A DNA stretch of 64,000 bases. It comes from Macropodus opercularis. Its lineage: Eukaryota > Chordata > Actinopteri > Anabantiformes > Osphronemidae. Below, piece by piece: positions 1 through 11,899 of this stretch. Numbering within the stretch: the first letter of the stretch is position 1; each line of letters starts with the position of its first letter. The DNA is taken from contig CM061092.1 of the NCBI GenBank assembly GCA_030770545.1, positions 19,779,501 through 19,843,500 of the forward strand, given 5' to 3'. The translations under genes and the position numbers were made by a program. The notes beneath the pieces were generated by a model. That model worked only from the letters and a program-made list of their open reading frames with translations, was not told the origin of the DNA and did not search any database.

Positions 1-2468
1 TCTCCTTCTCCTTCTTTCTCTTGCTCAGTGCCTTATGTTTAGCTCGTCCTCTGCCTCCATTAGTGTTAATGGTATCTGTAATAAGTGTGAGATAGTGGCA
101 GCGCTGGAGACGACTCTGACTGACTGTGGAAAACCAGTCAGCTAGTCAGGCCCCGCTAGCTAGTGCGGAGCCTCCTAGCTTAGCTGCTACTCGTCCCTCA
201 GTGGGTCCAAGCAGCCGGATCTGACTGGTGACGGTTGGTAGGAGTCGTAGATCTAGGCAGAGGTGGGGGCTCCACCAACACGGTGGCTATAGGGACTGTT
301 CACCGGACTTGGAATACCTGACTGTCAAATGCAGCCCTTTTATCTCCCAAGGGAGTTTACTGTGGTCATGGTCACGGCTGTGTACACACCACCGGATGCT
401 AATGCTAACACAGCTATCGGACTCCTGCATGCTAGCATTAGCAACAAGCAGAACACGTGCCCTGATGCTGTGCAGATCATAGCAGGGAACTTTAACCATG
501 CGGACTTAAAGGCAGCGCTGCCTAAGTTCCACCAGCACGTAAAGTGCGCTACTAGGGGAGAGAAGACTCTGGACAAGGTCTATTCCAACATCAAACTGGG
601 CTACAGGGCCAGACCACTACCACACCTGGGCCAGTCTGACCACCTGTCCCTGCTGCTCATTCCTGCATATGCCCCCGTCAAGAAAACGGCTCCCACCATC
701 ACAAAGACTGCTGCCACATGGCCAGATGGTGCCTCCCAGCAGCTGCAGGACTGCTTTGACAGAACCAACTGGGAGATCTTTGAACATCAGGACCTGGAGA
801 TGTTCACAGACAGTGTACTGTGCTACATCAAGAACTGCATAGACACGGTCACAGTGGACAAACGCATCAGGGTCTACCCCAACCAGAAGCCCTGGATGAC
901 CCGGAAGGTCCAGCAGCTGCTGAGGAAGAGGAACAACGCCTACAGGTCTGGCGACAGAGATCTCTACAGCGCAGCCCGAGCTGACTTGAAGAGAGGCATC
1001 AGAGAGGCCAGAGCAGACTACAGGAGGAGGATTGAGGGCCACCTGGACAGTAACAACAGCCGGCAGGTGTGGCAGGACGTCCAGCACCTCACCAACTACA
1101 GGGCCAACGTCAAAGCCGCTGAAGGTGACCTCACGCTAGCAGAGGAACTGAATATCTACTTTGCTCGCTTTGAGGTTTCTGCACCTGAAGCGGCGCAGCT
1201 ACACCACACGGTGCACAGCAGCACGATCCTCAGTCTGGAGCAACACGAGGTGAGACGTACCCTGCGAGCCGTCAACCCGAGGAAGGCGACTGGTCCTGAT
1301 GGCGTCCCAGGACGTGTGCTGAGGGACTGTGCAGACGAGCTGACTGAAGTCTGCACAGAGACTTTCAACCAGTCCCTGGAGCAGCAGGGCAGCTACGTGC
1401 GGATGCTCTTTGTGGATTACAGCTCGGCTTTCAACACCATCCTCCCACACAAGCTGGTGGCCAAGCTGGAGGACCTGGGGCTCCCACATCCAACCTGCAT
1501 GTGGATCAGCAGCTTCCTCTCTGGTCGCAGACAGAAAGTCAGAGTAGGCCACCACACATCCACGGCCCTGAGCCTCAGCACCGGCTCCCCCCAGGGCTGT
1601 CAGTCCGCTGCTCTACTCGCTCTACACACACGACTGCACCCCTGTCCATCACTGCAACACCATAGTGAAGTTTGCAGACGACACTACAGTGGTGGCTCAT
1701 CTCTGACGGGGACGAGTCTGCCTACAGAGACGAGTTGGAGCAACTATCGACATGATGTTCAACCAACAACCTTCTCCTCAGCACCTCAAAAACCAAAGAA
1801 CTCACAATAGACTACAGGAGGAAAAAGACAGACGTTCCTCCATTACTCATCGCAGGGACTGTGTGGAGAGGGTGACAGACTTCTGCTTCCTGGGAGTCTA
1901 CATGGAGGAGAGTCTGTCCTGGAGCCAACACCTGAGCTGCTGACAAAGGCCCAGCAGAGACTGTACTTCCTGAGGATACTCAGGAAGAACAACATCACAC
2001 AAAGACTGTTGGTGTCCTTCTACCGAGCCACCAAAGAAAGTATCTTAACATACTGCATATGCATCTGTTTCACCAGCTGCACAGTGGCTCAGAGGAAAGC
2101 TGCCCTGTCCCCACACTGGAAAACCTACACAGCTCCTACTGCCTCAGAAAAGCACTGAACATTATTAAAGACACTTCACACCCAGGCCACTCCCTGTTTG
2201 AACTGTTGCCTTCAGGCAGACGGTGCAGACTATGTAAAGCAAGGACAAACTGACTCAGCACAGTTTTTACCCAACTCTATTAACCGCTGCTAAAAAAGTC
2301 TGGACCAATGCAATGATTGATGTATGTGTGGGTTTTTAGGCGTATTTATTGTTTTAAATTTTTTTGCACTTTACTATTAGTATTATTTTGACTTTTTATG
2401 AATGATGCACTACCTGGAGAGCACTTTGTCATTGTCACATGTACAATGAAAATTTAAAGATCTATCTA
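1..2468 (+). mobile_element. Corrupted non-LTR retrotransposon (LINE, jockey/CR1-like)
   Basis: This LINE copy is cut by the left edge and lies in the ST3GAL3 intron, antisense to the gene. The first 150 bases recall an ORF1 CNKCE-type segment with stops. An open stretch at 329-1810 then carries an AP-endonuclease-like part (AGNFNHADLK, LGQSDHLSLL) and reverse transcriptase motifs (RKATGPDGVPG, FVDYSSAFN, STGSPQGC). About 90 residues of the RT fingers are missing in frame between FNQSL and EQQGSYV near 1375-1385. A frameshift just after SPQGC (about 1602) puts FADDTT (1660-1697) in another frame, followed by stops. C-terminal pieces (KAQQRLYFLR, LFELLPSGRR) continue to 2250, and an AT-rich tail ends near 2468. 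The element cannot be active. Clade assignment is by remembered similarity only. Confidence 0.9.
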
Positions 2469-2477
2469 AAGAGATAA

Positions 2478-2560
2478 CTGTTGTTGTGAATTGGCACACT
2501 GTTTCAATTCAACTTTATTTATAAAGTGTTGACCAAATGTATGCATATATTGCAAAGAGC
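2478..2560 (-). repeat. Short LINE 3'-end stub
   Basis: The minus strand reads a GTCAACACTTTATAAATAAAG-type tail followed by a GAATTGAA run. It closely resembles the 3' end of the L2-like copy at 10981-11050, so this is probably a very 5'-truncated insertion abutting the larger LINE. It holds no coding sequence. Confidence 0.5.
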
Positions 2561-3179
2561 TGCCATCTTTGCTTCAGTGAATTCTCTTTTCCGTTTGTGT
2601 CACGTTCTTCATGGTTTCAAATCCATTTTTTATTATTTTACGTCCTGAGTTCTAGTCTGGCATTGAAATTAATGAGAGGAGTTTTTGTTTCATTTTCATA
2701 ATTTGTTCAAGTGGAGGGTTTTGCTGTTCTGACCTAAGGACTAGTTTACTGACATCCTGATAACTCAGAGCTTTGTTACAGAGTAAAGTTGCTCTGAGAG
2801 AATCTAGGGAGCAGTGTTCTGAAGATTATTAAAGGGACCAGAGCAGATTCAAGGCTTGTTCCCCAATGTGAGGTACTGTTCAAGTCTTACTCCAATGAGG
2901 AGTCATCGCATGTACTCCCCGTTCTGGCACAGAGAGCTGGCAGGAGAGACTCTGTTCTTCTTTTGAAGAGTTTGGAGCTTTGGAGAATTTCCCGTTTTTC
3001 CAGAGGAAAGAGAGACAGAGAACAAGACAACTCACTTTTTACAAGGACAGGTGGTGACCGGTGTGGGTGCTGCTCAGTAAAAGCACACATTGGGTGCATC
3101 ATGACGTGCCTCAACGGACACAAAACAGAAAACAGAGCCAATGATCTGCTGACATTCAGCTGCAAAGACAAGAACATAC

Positions 3180-3274
3180 CTTGTGATTTTACTCCAAATG
3201 GTGGTGGATAATCACCTATCTTGGCAAATCTTTTATAGTTTAGATCAAGGAACACTGGTGCCAGTTTGTTGAAT
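3180..3274 (-). CDS. ST3GAL3: ST3GAL3 exon encoding FNKLAPVFLD..PPFGVKSQ
   Basis: The acceptor is TATTAACAG and the donor GTATGT. It encodes FNKLAPVFLDLNYKRFAKIG followed by DYPPPFGVKSQG. It is the last ST3GAL3 exon seen before the left edge and ends at phase 1. The rest of the enzyme must be spliced from outside the window, past the LINE. Confidence 0.87.
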
Positions 3275-6200
3275 CTGTTAATACAAAGAAAACATGTTAA
3301 ACAAGTACGAATGAAGAAGTCTATATATCTGTGTAGAAAGAGAAAATCAACATCAAGCGTGTATGAACTGGCTCACGTCAGAATGTTTAACACAATTCAG
3401 AGGTTCATGCTTCCAGCTAATCAGAGTTTGTGAGGTGTTGCAGTTCGCGGCGAGCTGCTTGGTTCTGTTTCTGGTTACTCTGGCTGTTGGTGTTTGGCAT
3501 TAGGCCTTGTGTATACATACGCCCGCCCGCTCACATTCTGTCGCTGCTAGTGGTTTGTTCAATGCGTTCTCTCCTGCTAGGCAGTGACTCTTGGCTTTTT
3601 TTCGTCTCATATTAAATTATTAGATCTTGAATGGCCGGTTATTCCTGCTACTGGGTGCCGACTGGTTTGTGGGCTTGTAGACAGCCACAGTCGCCCTATA
3701 GCCACATTTTCTGCAACGGGCCAACACAGAATTAATAAACAGCTGTGACATAAGGGAATGATATCAAGGGGCAAATAAGCAACACAAAAAGACGCTGGCG
3801 ATTTACTGTGATCTACATGAACAGGACAGTGTCTTTAAAAGGAAGGTGGGCCTCAGCTTGCGTGTAAAACAAAAATACCAGCATTAAGTGTAATGTGTTT
3901 GTTGTCTCACAGCATTAAGCAGGTTATGCTCTATTTAACACTCACATCTGTCTCCACTTTTGGGGCTGAAGCTTTAATGAATGCAGACACAAGTCAGCTT
4001 CTTCTCCAACTGAACACGTACAGTATGGACTGTATATATGCAAGTATAGATATTCTGTCAATAAATTGACTTTTATTGGATTATTACTCTGCCATTACAG
4101 ATGGGTTTAGACAAAGAGTTTTCAACAAGAGAAGAAAATGATTCTTGTATAGAGAGACAGATAAAGACATAACATTTTGAAAATTAAACCTGCACACAGT
4201 ACGCTGCATTAACGCACACAGGAATTTGCTGTAAAAAAAGACCAAGGGAAACCGTTTCCGTAACAGAGTCAACCCCTGCAGCTTTGGGGGCTTGTTTCTT
4301 TCATGTGTAATATCACATAATGAACTGCATATGAGCTCTGATTTGGCAAAACAATACGGGTGCTAATCAGTGGAAGCTGTAAGGTCTAAAAAAAGAAAAT
4401 TCTGAAAACACTTAGGCACATTTAAGAAATCAGCTAAGAATGATGTATCTTGCCCTTCTGTTTCCATACTGGTTTACGGTTTGATGGATTGGCCCTGCTT
4501 GAGTGTTCTGCTACAGTTGAAGTCCAGTCCTCATAAATCAGAAAGCAAGATTATTTCCCATAATCACAAGTGAAATAAAAAAAAACTGTAGACCTACACC
4601 CCAGTCACGACTGCCGACAATGTGAAACAACTACATTGTTCTGCAGTTCATAACAGCGTAATACCTACAGAAACAATAACCGAAAAACTGACAGTAAGTT
4701 GCTGTGAGCGTTGAGTATTTTTTCAGTGTTACCACAGTTTAAAGCACATCGTGGGTATTATCAATGTGTGGTAAAGCGAAACCTCGCTGCCATCACTCTC
4801 ACTCAGAAGAGTAAAGGGTAAATGGCTCATAGACTTGGACATTTCTTCGTAGGTGGCAAGGGCTGAATGGGTAAGAATAGGTCTCTCTGCTTTCCTTGCC
4901 ATCAGCTGCAGCAGGAGAACTAACGAAGCAAAGATTACATTACATTTTAGCATAAACTACTGGATGTTCTGAGCTGTAACACTGCTGTCTTGGAGTCTTC
5001 AGTCAAAGCACTGCGTGTCTTTGGTGCTCAGAGAACGAGTATGTCAGTTAACAGGTTCGAGGTCTGGTCTCTTTACTAGGTGTGTCCCTGAGCAAGGCAC
5101 CCCACGCTGTGTGGCTAATAAAGTATCCACAATTAGGATTATTATTCACGCAAGTCCTGCACACGTATGATGCTGAACTGAAACTGGTTCAACTAAAGTT
5201 TGGATTTGTAGAGAGAAACAGGACAAGTAATATAGTTTACCATTCACGCTGGGACAACAAAATAAGACTTTCCTGTCGTATCAAATTACGGTCCATGTTC
5301 GATGGTATGAGCGTATTATAGAGCCATCCATAAACTCATTACACAACAAAGCTTTTGCTCACATCATTAAATAACACACTGACTGAGAAACATGAAGCAC
5401 TACAACAGAATATCAGCATGTGAACGCACTAACTGTCACCGCTAAAGATAACTCAAAGAGACAACTAGAGTGAGACAACCATCTTGGTCCTCACATCTAG
5501 CGTCAAGAAAGCTTCCAAACCAACCTGCAAAATAACAACAACACAACAGGCCTGATGTGGGCATGAGTTTACACCAGGGCTGGAAAATGTGTGTACGTGT
5601 TCTTACTTTGGATAGATGGCGGTCATTTTAGCAGCTGCAAAACCAGGCTTACAGGCTCCCTTGCTAAGATTGCCATACTTGTAGGTCAGCTCTAAAGACC
5701 TGCAGACACAGAGCATACATATTACTAATTACCACACAAAACAGCACATACTAAACAAGTTCATCTCAAGGAAACACTTGCAGAGACGGTAAAAGGTGTA
5801 CTCACAGAGTGCCATCCAGCTTCAGAAGGAACCCCTGCTCGTCATACACTACAAAATAAAGGACAGGAAAAACTGAGTTTCAACATTAGGAATTTCATTG
5901 GTTTACTTCAACTCTTTTGCAGTAACGGCTCAGAAGCCTGGAAGGTGTCTACACCTCTGCAGGTTTACACAGAACTGTAAATGGTCAGTCACAAGCAGAC
6001 AAATTGAGTTTTTCAGTACAATGGAGCCACTGAAGCCAGGTTCCTTCTGCATTTGTTACAGAGGAAACATTAACTTTCCTTCATATAACGTCTGTCATAA
6101 CACAACGCATCTGTATGGCTCTCAACAGCAAGAAAGTAAAGCACTTAAAGTACCTTCAAAATAAAACCTGACATTTTATTTTGAAGGGACAGTATTGCCT

Positions 6201-6882
6201 GCAGAAATGAAAAAACCCAAGACACTTAGCTTACGGTGAAATGAAGATGAAACATAAGAGGTGAAACGAAGAGAACAGCTATAACCTACTTTGTGAATTG
6301 GTGCTAAAGAAAGACTGGGATGGAAAAGAGGTTTGCTGGCACTTTTTATGCATGTTCTCTATGTTACGTCTACATGTCTGTTCTTTATTTGTCCCTTTAC
6401 CTCTTACACTGCTTGACTTTAAGCTCTGTGCATGGAAGAGTAAGAAAGACTGTCAGACCGTGGTTTTAAATTTGACGAGGATGCTACAACCATATCACCC
6501 AAGTCACAAACACACTGGTTCATGCAGGTCCATTCACACAGTCTCAACTGGACAGTTTACATATTTGAAAATCGTTTTCCTCATTCTTAAAGTGGATAAT
6601 GTTTCTGAAAGGCGCGTTGTTTTGTGCATGATTTCTTGCATGACGACACATTTTCATTGTAATGAGTCAGCAGCTTTTGGCTCATTGCAATCAAATGGGG
6701 TCCAAGCCTCAGGCAGGTCTTAAGCAGAATGATAGAAGGATTTGCTATTCGCTCAGTGTACAGACATAGCAGTGCAATGCAACCTGTATGTGCTTACATT
6801 AACATATATTTCTATAGATCCAATTCAATACAGAAGGCAAGGCGCTTTAAAATAAGACATAAAACCCTATATAGCATTACAG

Positions 6883-6917
<35 letters not shown>

Positions 6918-8980
6918 ATATCAGTAAAGCCTAGTACGTTCTGAAGTAACCAATCAATAGCTCAGTTCACAATTACAGACAGGTTATTCCTACTCAGACA
7001 AGACCGAGTCTTATATATCTGGCAACAATCCCGCACTGACCAACGTTCAATTCTCATTTCCATGTCACCCTCAGTTTGCAGAAAGCAAACAGCTATGATG
7101 GGGAGAGTGTAATGAGTTTCACACTATACTCAAAGAGCAAAGCAGAAACCTCACTTTGGACCTTGCTTCTTAAGGCATATTCCACATGTTGCAATATTGC
7201 CCTCTGCTGTTTGGCATTGTCTTGAGAGACAATCCACACACTATAGGGGATTCCTTTCCAGCAGAAAGTTCCCTTAAAAATAAAACGCTCATGGTGCTGT
7301 AATGCATATACAGTATGTAGGAAACTCGGGTTCATTCATTTAGAGGTTTTATCTGGAACATGAACAATTTTAAAATACTATGAGGAAGCTATTTTTTTTA
7401 GTTTGCTTCTGCCTTCTCTGGACGGGGCTGGCAGACTGGCCCGGCTCTCCGTGGCTGTTGCAGCTCTTACTTTTATTATCAGAACTGTATTAATAATATT
7501 AAGGGCAAAATCAAACCGCAAGTCCAAACATCCTGTCACGTGCTACACCACTAAGATCTTGGCCTTGGCATAAAATGTTCCGACTTGATCCAGGACAACT
7601 TTGCCTGCCTGCCCACAGAACCTGGACTCTTAGCATGCACTGTAATATCTGACGACTGCTTGGAACCCTGGTGAACTGTGAGGCCAAGACCTAACATCTT
7701 TAACCTGTGCTTGGCCTGAGGGCATTTTGTGAGACTGAGGTAGAGGAATCTGACTGAATCTGGTCTGTGTATGAGACCAGCTAAAGCATAACACAAGCAA
7801 CCACACAGAGTATCGCTAACTCATTCTCCAACACGTGAACAGCCAAATAGCAAGCACTTGCTCAGCTCTACTGAATTCAACCATCAGTTATCAGAGCTGC
7901 TCTCTCGAATCGGTCTTTCTGAAAACACAGACTCTTTGTATTAGGGAATAAACCTCTTGCAGAGGCGCTGGAGTCAATCCCTGCTGTCCCAGGGCGAGAG
8001 GCCGAGTACACCCTGGCTGGATAAGTCACCAGACTATTCACACACAGAGACCATTCACATTTAGATCTACTTAGTCAATTAACGGGACTGCCTGTCATGA
8101 CTGTGGGAGGAGGCCAGAGCTCCCACAGAGAACAGGCTGAAAGGCATCTGGCTGACCTCAGGGTCAAACCCACATCCTACTACTATGAGGAGATCAAATA
8201 ATAAAATCAATACAAAGAATGCACTTTATGCAGTGTGAAATCATTAAAGGAAGTAATCAAAGTAATTTGTAATGAGTTGCAAAGAGTTGTTGTAATTGTT
8301 CCATCACATTTAACAAATGTGGATAACGTTTGTTAGGAAAAACCTTAGGTCTTAAATATTTTATTTTAAATGGAATGGTTACATTGAATTAAAACAATAA
8401 AATAAGTGAATTAAAACAATAAAACAGAAATGAAAAGCATGTGCTGCAGGTCAGACCTACCAATCATATTATTATTAACTTCACGAGAAGTTGAATGAAT
8501 TGATGTACATGTTCAAAATTACTACCCACATAAATCCCTCTATATAAAACAACACAACAGACGTTAGTCATATTTGTAATATCCCATTTACATATCAAAC
8601 GCTTGACTTTTGTTCAATATGCCAACAAAACACAAAAGAAATTAAACTCAATCTCATATCAACAAGAATTTGATGCTTTTTTAAACATGCATATACTGGC
8701 AAGCCTGATGAAAACAGGGCAGTTATGGTTCAACAGGTGTTGTAGATACAGACAGATGGATGAACAGACAGTCAGGGAGTCAAATGGCTTAATAAAGCTC
8801 CGATACCATCTACTGCATTAAGGTGCATCAAAAAGACTCACGTGACTTGTGAACCCAGACTTGTAAGCTGATCCTCCATGAGGAATAGTAGAGGGAGCCC
8901 ACGACCAGCATGAAGCACAGGCCAAGGATCAGGTAGAGCCAAAGTTTAATTCTCATCTCCAGCTCGTATGCATGGCACAT
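3180..8980 (-). CDS. ST3GAL3: ST3GAL3-like beta-galactoside alpha-2,3-sialyltransferase, 5' coding exons (partial)
   Basis: This is a type II Golgi enzyme that transfers sialic acid to terminal galactose of N- and O-glycans. Four coding exons are visible in minus order: 8842-8980, 5806-5848, 5607-5699 and 3180-3274 (123 codons plus one base, phases consistent). The product begins with a short cytoplasmic tail and one membrane anchor (IKLWLYLILGLCFMLVVGSL). It continues with YDEQGFLLKLDG, YKYGNLSKGACKPGF, MTAIYPKFNKLAPVFLD and YPPPFGVKSQG. These match the family stem and the start of the lumenal domain. The sialylmotifs and catalytic histidine are encoded beyond the left edge. ATG at 8980 is the first in frame; a second at 8956 gives an eight-residue shorter tail. 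A conserved neighbour, KDM4A, lies upstream. The symbol rests on sequence plus synteny; a close ST3GAL paralogue is the main alternative. Confidence 0.88.
3275..5606 (-). other. ST3GAL3 intron, no further gene seen
   Basis: This intron is AT-rich, with no conserved exon and no long open frame. It contains a short SINE-like fragment at 5051-5110. Otherwise I see only unique-looking intronic sequence. Confidence 0.6.
5051..5110 (+). repeat. SINE-like fragment
   Basis: The run ACAGGTTCGAGGTCT resembles a tRNA B box. It is followed by TGTCCCTGAGCAAGGCAC, a phrase typical of the body of fish tRNA-derived SINEs. Only about 60 bases survive. Confidence 0.4.
5607..5699 (-). CDS. ST3GAL3: ST3GAL3 exon encoding the GACKPGF segment
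   Basis: The acceptor is CTGCAG and the donor GTAAGA. It encodes SLELTYKYGNLSKGACKPGF and then AAAKMTAIYPK. The GACKPG stretch and an N-glycosylation sequon (NLS) correspond to the region before the catalytic domain of ST3GAL3. Confidence 0.87.
5806..5848 (-). CDS. ST3GAL3: ST3GAL3 43-base stem exon
   Basis: The exon lies between a TTTTGTAG acceptor and a GTGAGT donor. With the flanking bases it encodes LYDEQGFLLKLDGTL, aligned to the family stem segment with the YDxxGFLL pattern. It enters at phase 1 and leaves at phase 2. Confidence 0.85.
6887..6915. repeat. (TA)n microsatellite
   Basis: An uninterrupted alternating TA run of about 14 units in the ST3GAL3 intron, likely length-polymorphic. 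Confidence 0.95.
7967..8180 (+). repeat. Dispersed teleost repeat, copy 1
   Basis: The consensus phrases GCTGGAG..AATCCCTGCTGTC, AGTACACCCTGG, TGTGGGAGGAGGCCAGAG and CACAGAGAACAG appear in order. This is the layout of a very common fish interspersed repeat. A second, differently preserved copy lies at 19474-19667. The class of the repeat is not established here. Confidence 0.55.
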
Positions 8981-8993
8981 CCCACACGGGAAC
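8842..8993 (-). CDS. ST3GAL3: ST3GAL3 exon with start codon and membrane anchor
   Basis: The acceptor CCAGACAG precedes the exon and the donor GTGAGT follows it. Bases 8981-8993 are 5' UTR and 8842-8980 are coding. The exon gives a 9-residue leader, then a hydrophobic segment at about residues 11-29, then LYYSSW, which is conserved just after the anchor in this family. Confidence 0.88.
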
Positions 8994-9599
8994 CTGTCTG
9001 GACAGGAGATAAGCGGGTTAGTACTGCGCGCAGGTTGTGCTACTGCCTGCTACTGTCCGGCCCAGCACAGCGTGGGAAGGCCTGGCTGCCTTAGGACCAC
9101 TCCATGTGGCTGCTCATGGTTCAAGGCATTTGGCTGAAACCATTTTAGTAGCAAGCTTCATACAACAACCACGTCCCTCTGCGGGGCAAGCTCTCGTTTC
9201 AGCGGTGTGCGGCGCAGAAAGGTCAGCGTGTATGTGGTGTGTTTCTCGGGTAACACTCGCACTGACCGTGCAGTTCCAGCGTCTGCTGCATCAGCACCGC
9301 TCGGGTTCTGGTGGTTTGGCCTATGGCCTCACAGCCCTGCGTGGGCTCCTTTCAGGTCCAGCTTCCAAAGACCTGCAGACGTCACTGAACTAAACTGGCC
9401 GCAGGCGAGAGTCTGTCTCTACACGTTAGACTGAGAAACGTCAAGACGGCGTCAGAAAACTGATTAGGGACAATACCACTGGTCCTATAAAGCATGGTTT
9501 CAGGAGACGTCTCTAGAAACAACCTGGGCTCAGAGCCCCACGGACAACCTGCATCAGTCTGCTCTTCCCGTGGGTCTTGTCGCTTCGTTTGACAGGTTT

Positions 9600-10150
9600 T
9601 CCTCCAGGGTGGTGTAGCCAGTGCTGGCCGGCTGAATGAGCACCGAGCCGCTGCTTTTAGAGGTCAGCCCCGCGAAGCGACGCCCGCTACCGAACCATAA
9701 TACGCCACATACGGGGGACTGTGAAGAAGGCAGCTAAGCGCTAGCCGCTAAGCGCTAGCTTCTCTGGCCGAGGACGCTAAGCTACTTAGCTAAGGAGCCA
9801 GCCGACGTCTTACCGACGGGAACAGCGAATGGTCCAGTCGCTGCTCCGCGTTAGCGTCCGGTGACCACGTCCGAGTATTGGAGCACAGCTACGGAGAGAC
9901 GGAGGGCGAGCGGCGGGATGAAGCCCATTACCGGAGACCCAGCAGCGCCTTGACTTCTCACGACGGGAACCAGGAGCGGAACCAACGCGGGAGGACCAGC
10001 TTTGTTAACGGCCCGCTGCTAGAGCTGGAGCCGTCTCGTCCCACGTGCGGAGCAGCGTCACGGCGCTGGGCGTCTCCGCTTAACGGGCGGCTGGTCCAAC
10101 GGCGTCCGAAGTTACTACGAGGCGCAAATGGAGCTAAAACTGGGACTTTA
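9600..10150 (-). promoter_or_regulatory. CpG-rich promoter and candidate first exon of ST3GAL3
   Basis: The block is GC-rich with many CpG dinucleotides, unlike the flanking DNA. On the minus strand a strong donor (GTAAGA at 9808-9813) closes a candidate non-coding exon whose left edge is 9814. That exon would splice to the acceptor before 8993. A tandem GCTAAGCGCTAGC motif lies at about 9735-9760. A 103-codon open frame on the plus strand here is judged spurious. The transcription start is inferred, not seen. Confidence 0.55.
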
Positions 10151-10512
10151 AGCTCAGTTCAGCTCAGTTTTTCCTCTAGCAGCAGCTAAACCCACAGATC
10201 TTCACATTGCGTCCACATGCTGCAGGTTCCTTGACCGTCTGTGTCGTAGTTCACCAGTTTGTGGCCGAGCCAGTGTTTGTTACGTCTTTGCTGTTACACA
10301 GGAGAACCTGTCTTTATTAGGTCCGTGTGGGTTAAACGCTGCTTAGGTGACTTGATGGGATCTGATTTGTACACTGATCATTGTCTGTCGGCTCCCAAAA
10401 ACCTTTGGCGTTAAGCCTTTTATCCAAACAAACTGGTCGAGCAACGTGTTCCGGGTGTAGCGGCAACACTGCTGTTCTTTGTCTCAGTAAATGCTCTGGA
10501 TGGGAGCAGCTT

Positions 10513-10747
10513 TGAATTGGAGCCAATCAATAAACTGTAACTGTAGATAAACGGTCCCTCTATAGAGGAAGAAACCTCCAGCAGACCCAGGATCAGTGGG
10601 AGAACATCTGCCTTGACCGGTTGGAGTGAAGGGACAGAGAAGAGAGAAAAGAACAACAACAAGCAGCAACAGACTCAGGCAGGATGGTTGGACCAGCAGC
10701 TGAACACTGAGACACACGACTCTGAGTCTGACGATACCTGGAGATGA
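10513..10747 (-). repeat. LINE 3'-region fragment (family shared with 56.0, 58.6 and 53.2 kb)
   Basis: The minus strand carries the phrases ATACCTGG-less CAGGTATCGTCAGACTCAG, TCACTCCAACCGGTCAAGG, ATCCTGGGTCTGCTGGAGG and TATTGATTGGCTCCAATT. The same phrases occur in the same order on the plus strand at 58690-58935, and partly at 56080-56200. It is a non-coding 3' fragment. Confidence 0.75.
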
Positions 10748-10980
10748 TGTAGATTTCTACAGCAGTAGAACGCATACAGTACGTAGAATTTAAAAAACAC
10801 AGGGACAGATATGTAACACGTGTACAATCATACCAGTAACTGCACCAGCGGTCTTTACATTGCACAGGTAAAGTACAGTTTTCCAAGTAACTAGTGTTAG
10901 TAACATAATATTCAGTGGCTGACTGGGAGCAGCTCTGGTTGTAGAGTCTCACAGCAGCAGGAGAAAAGACACTTAGCGGT

Positions 10981-11895
10981 CAAATCAAATCAAACTTTAT
11001 TTATAAAGCGCCACATCCCAACACAGAGTTGACCAAGGTGCTGTACAGGTAACAGCAATCAAAGCAGGTAATAAAACTGTAGCTAAGAGAATAACAGTAG
11101 TCAAAAAAACCAGACATATCAGCACAAAACAAATATACAATGTGTAAAACTGGTGCCAGAATAAAAAGTTTAGGTTGTTTTCGTGGGAAGACCTGATTTC
11201 CACAGGTGGGGCCAAGGCAGAGAAAGCGCGGTCTCCCCAGGTTTAGTGTTGGACTTATGGACGCAGGAGCAGACGGGTGGACTAGCTCGCTGAATATGGG
11301 AGCAGATCCATGGCTGCCTAAAAAAAGACGGTCAAGACTTACATCTACTGAGAACCTCAACTGGCAGCCAGTGGAGGGACCGAAGTACAGGTGATGGGAC
11401 AGGGCTTTTTGGATGAGGTCAGAAACCGGGCTGCCGCATTCTGAGCAGACTGGAGGCGAGCAAGGAGAGACTTGTTGATGGCAGCATACAGGGCGTTGCA
11501 CTGGTCACGTCTAGAGCTGAGGAGACCATGAATGACTCTTTCAAGGTCCTTGCAGCCAAGAAAAGGCTGCATCTTCCTGAGCAAACCTAACTGATGGAAC
11601 GAAACGCAGGTCGGTATCAAAGAGATCTTTTGGGAGGATGACAGAGCCTCAGATGAGCAGCGGTTTGTGCCAAATGCAATGAGCTCAGATTTATTAGCAT
11701 TCAGATGAAAGAAATGACCCTGCATTCTGCTAGGTGGGAAGGGGGAGATGGGGCAGCCATGGAGACGACCGTAAACCTGCAGGTCATCAGCATATGTGAT
11801 TAGATACATTCAATGTCTTTAATATCTCACCACGGGGAAACATGAAAGTAAAAGTGGTCCTAAAACTGAGCCCTGGGGCACAGCACAGGTCAACA
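10981..11895 (-). mobile_element. L2/Rex1-like LINE, 5'-truncated, degraded RT 3' half
   Basis: On the minus strand, RT motif B is visible near 11885-11840 (AVPQGSVLGPLLLS). An open stretch at 11809-11357 follows with YADDLQVYG, LNANKSELIAFG and RRDQCNALYAAI. Later similarity is broken by stops. The copy ends in a CTTTATAAATAAAG tail followed by a TTTGATTTGATTTG run at 10981-11010, the microsatellite-type 3' end of L2-like LINEs. It is inactive and lies upstream of the ST3GAL3 promoter. Confidence 0.85.
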
Positions 11896-11899
11896 GAAC

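Noticed and set aside
9878..10189. 103-codon plus-strand open frame in the CpG-rich block
   Set aside because: CpG islands lack stops by composition. The peptide is low-complexity with no family resemblance, and it is antisense to the ST3GAL3 first exon.
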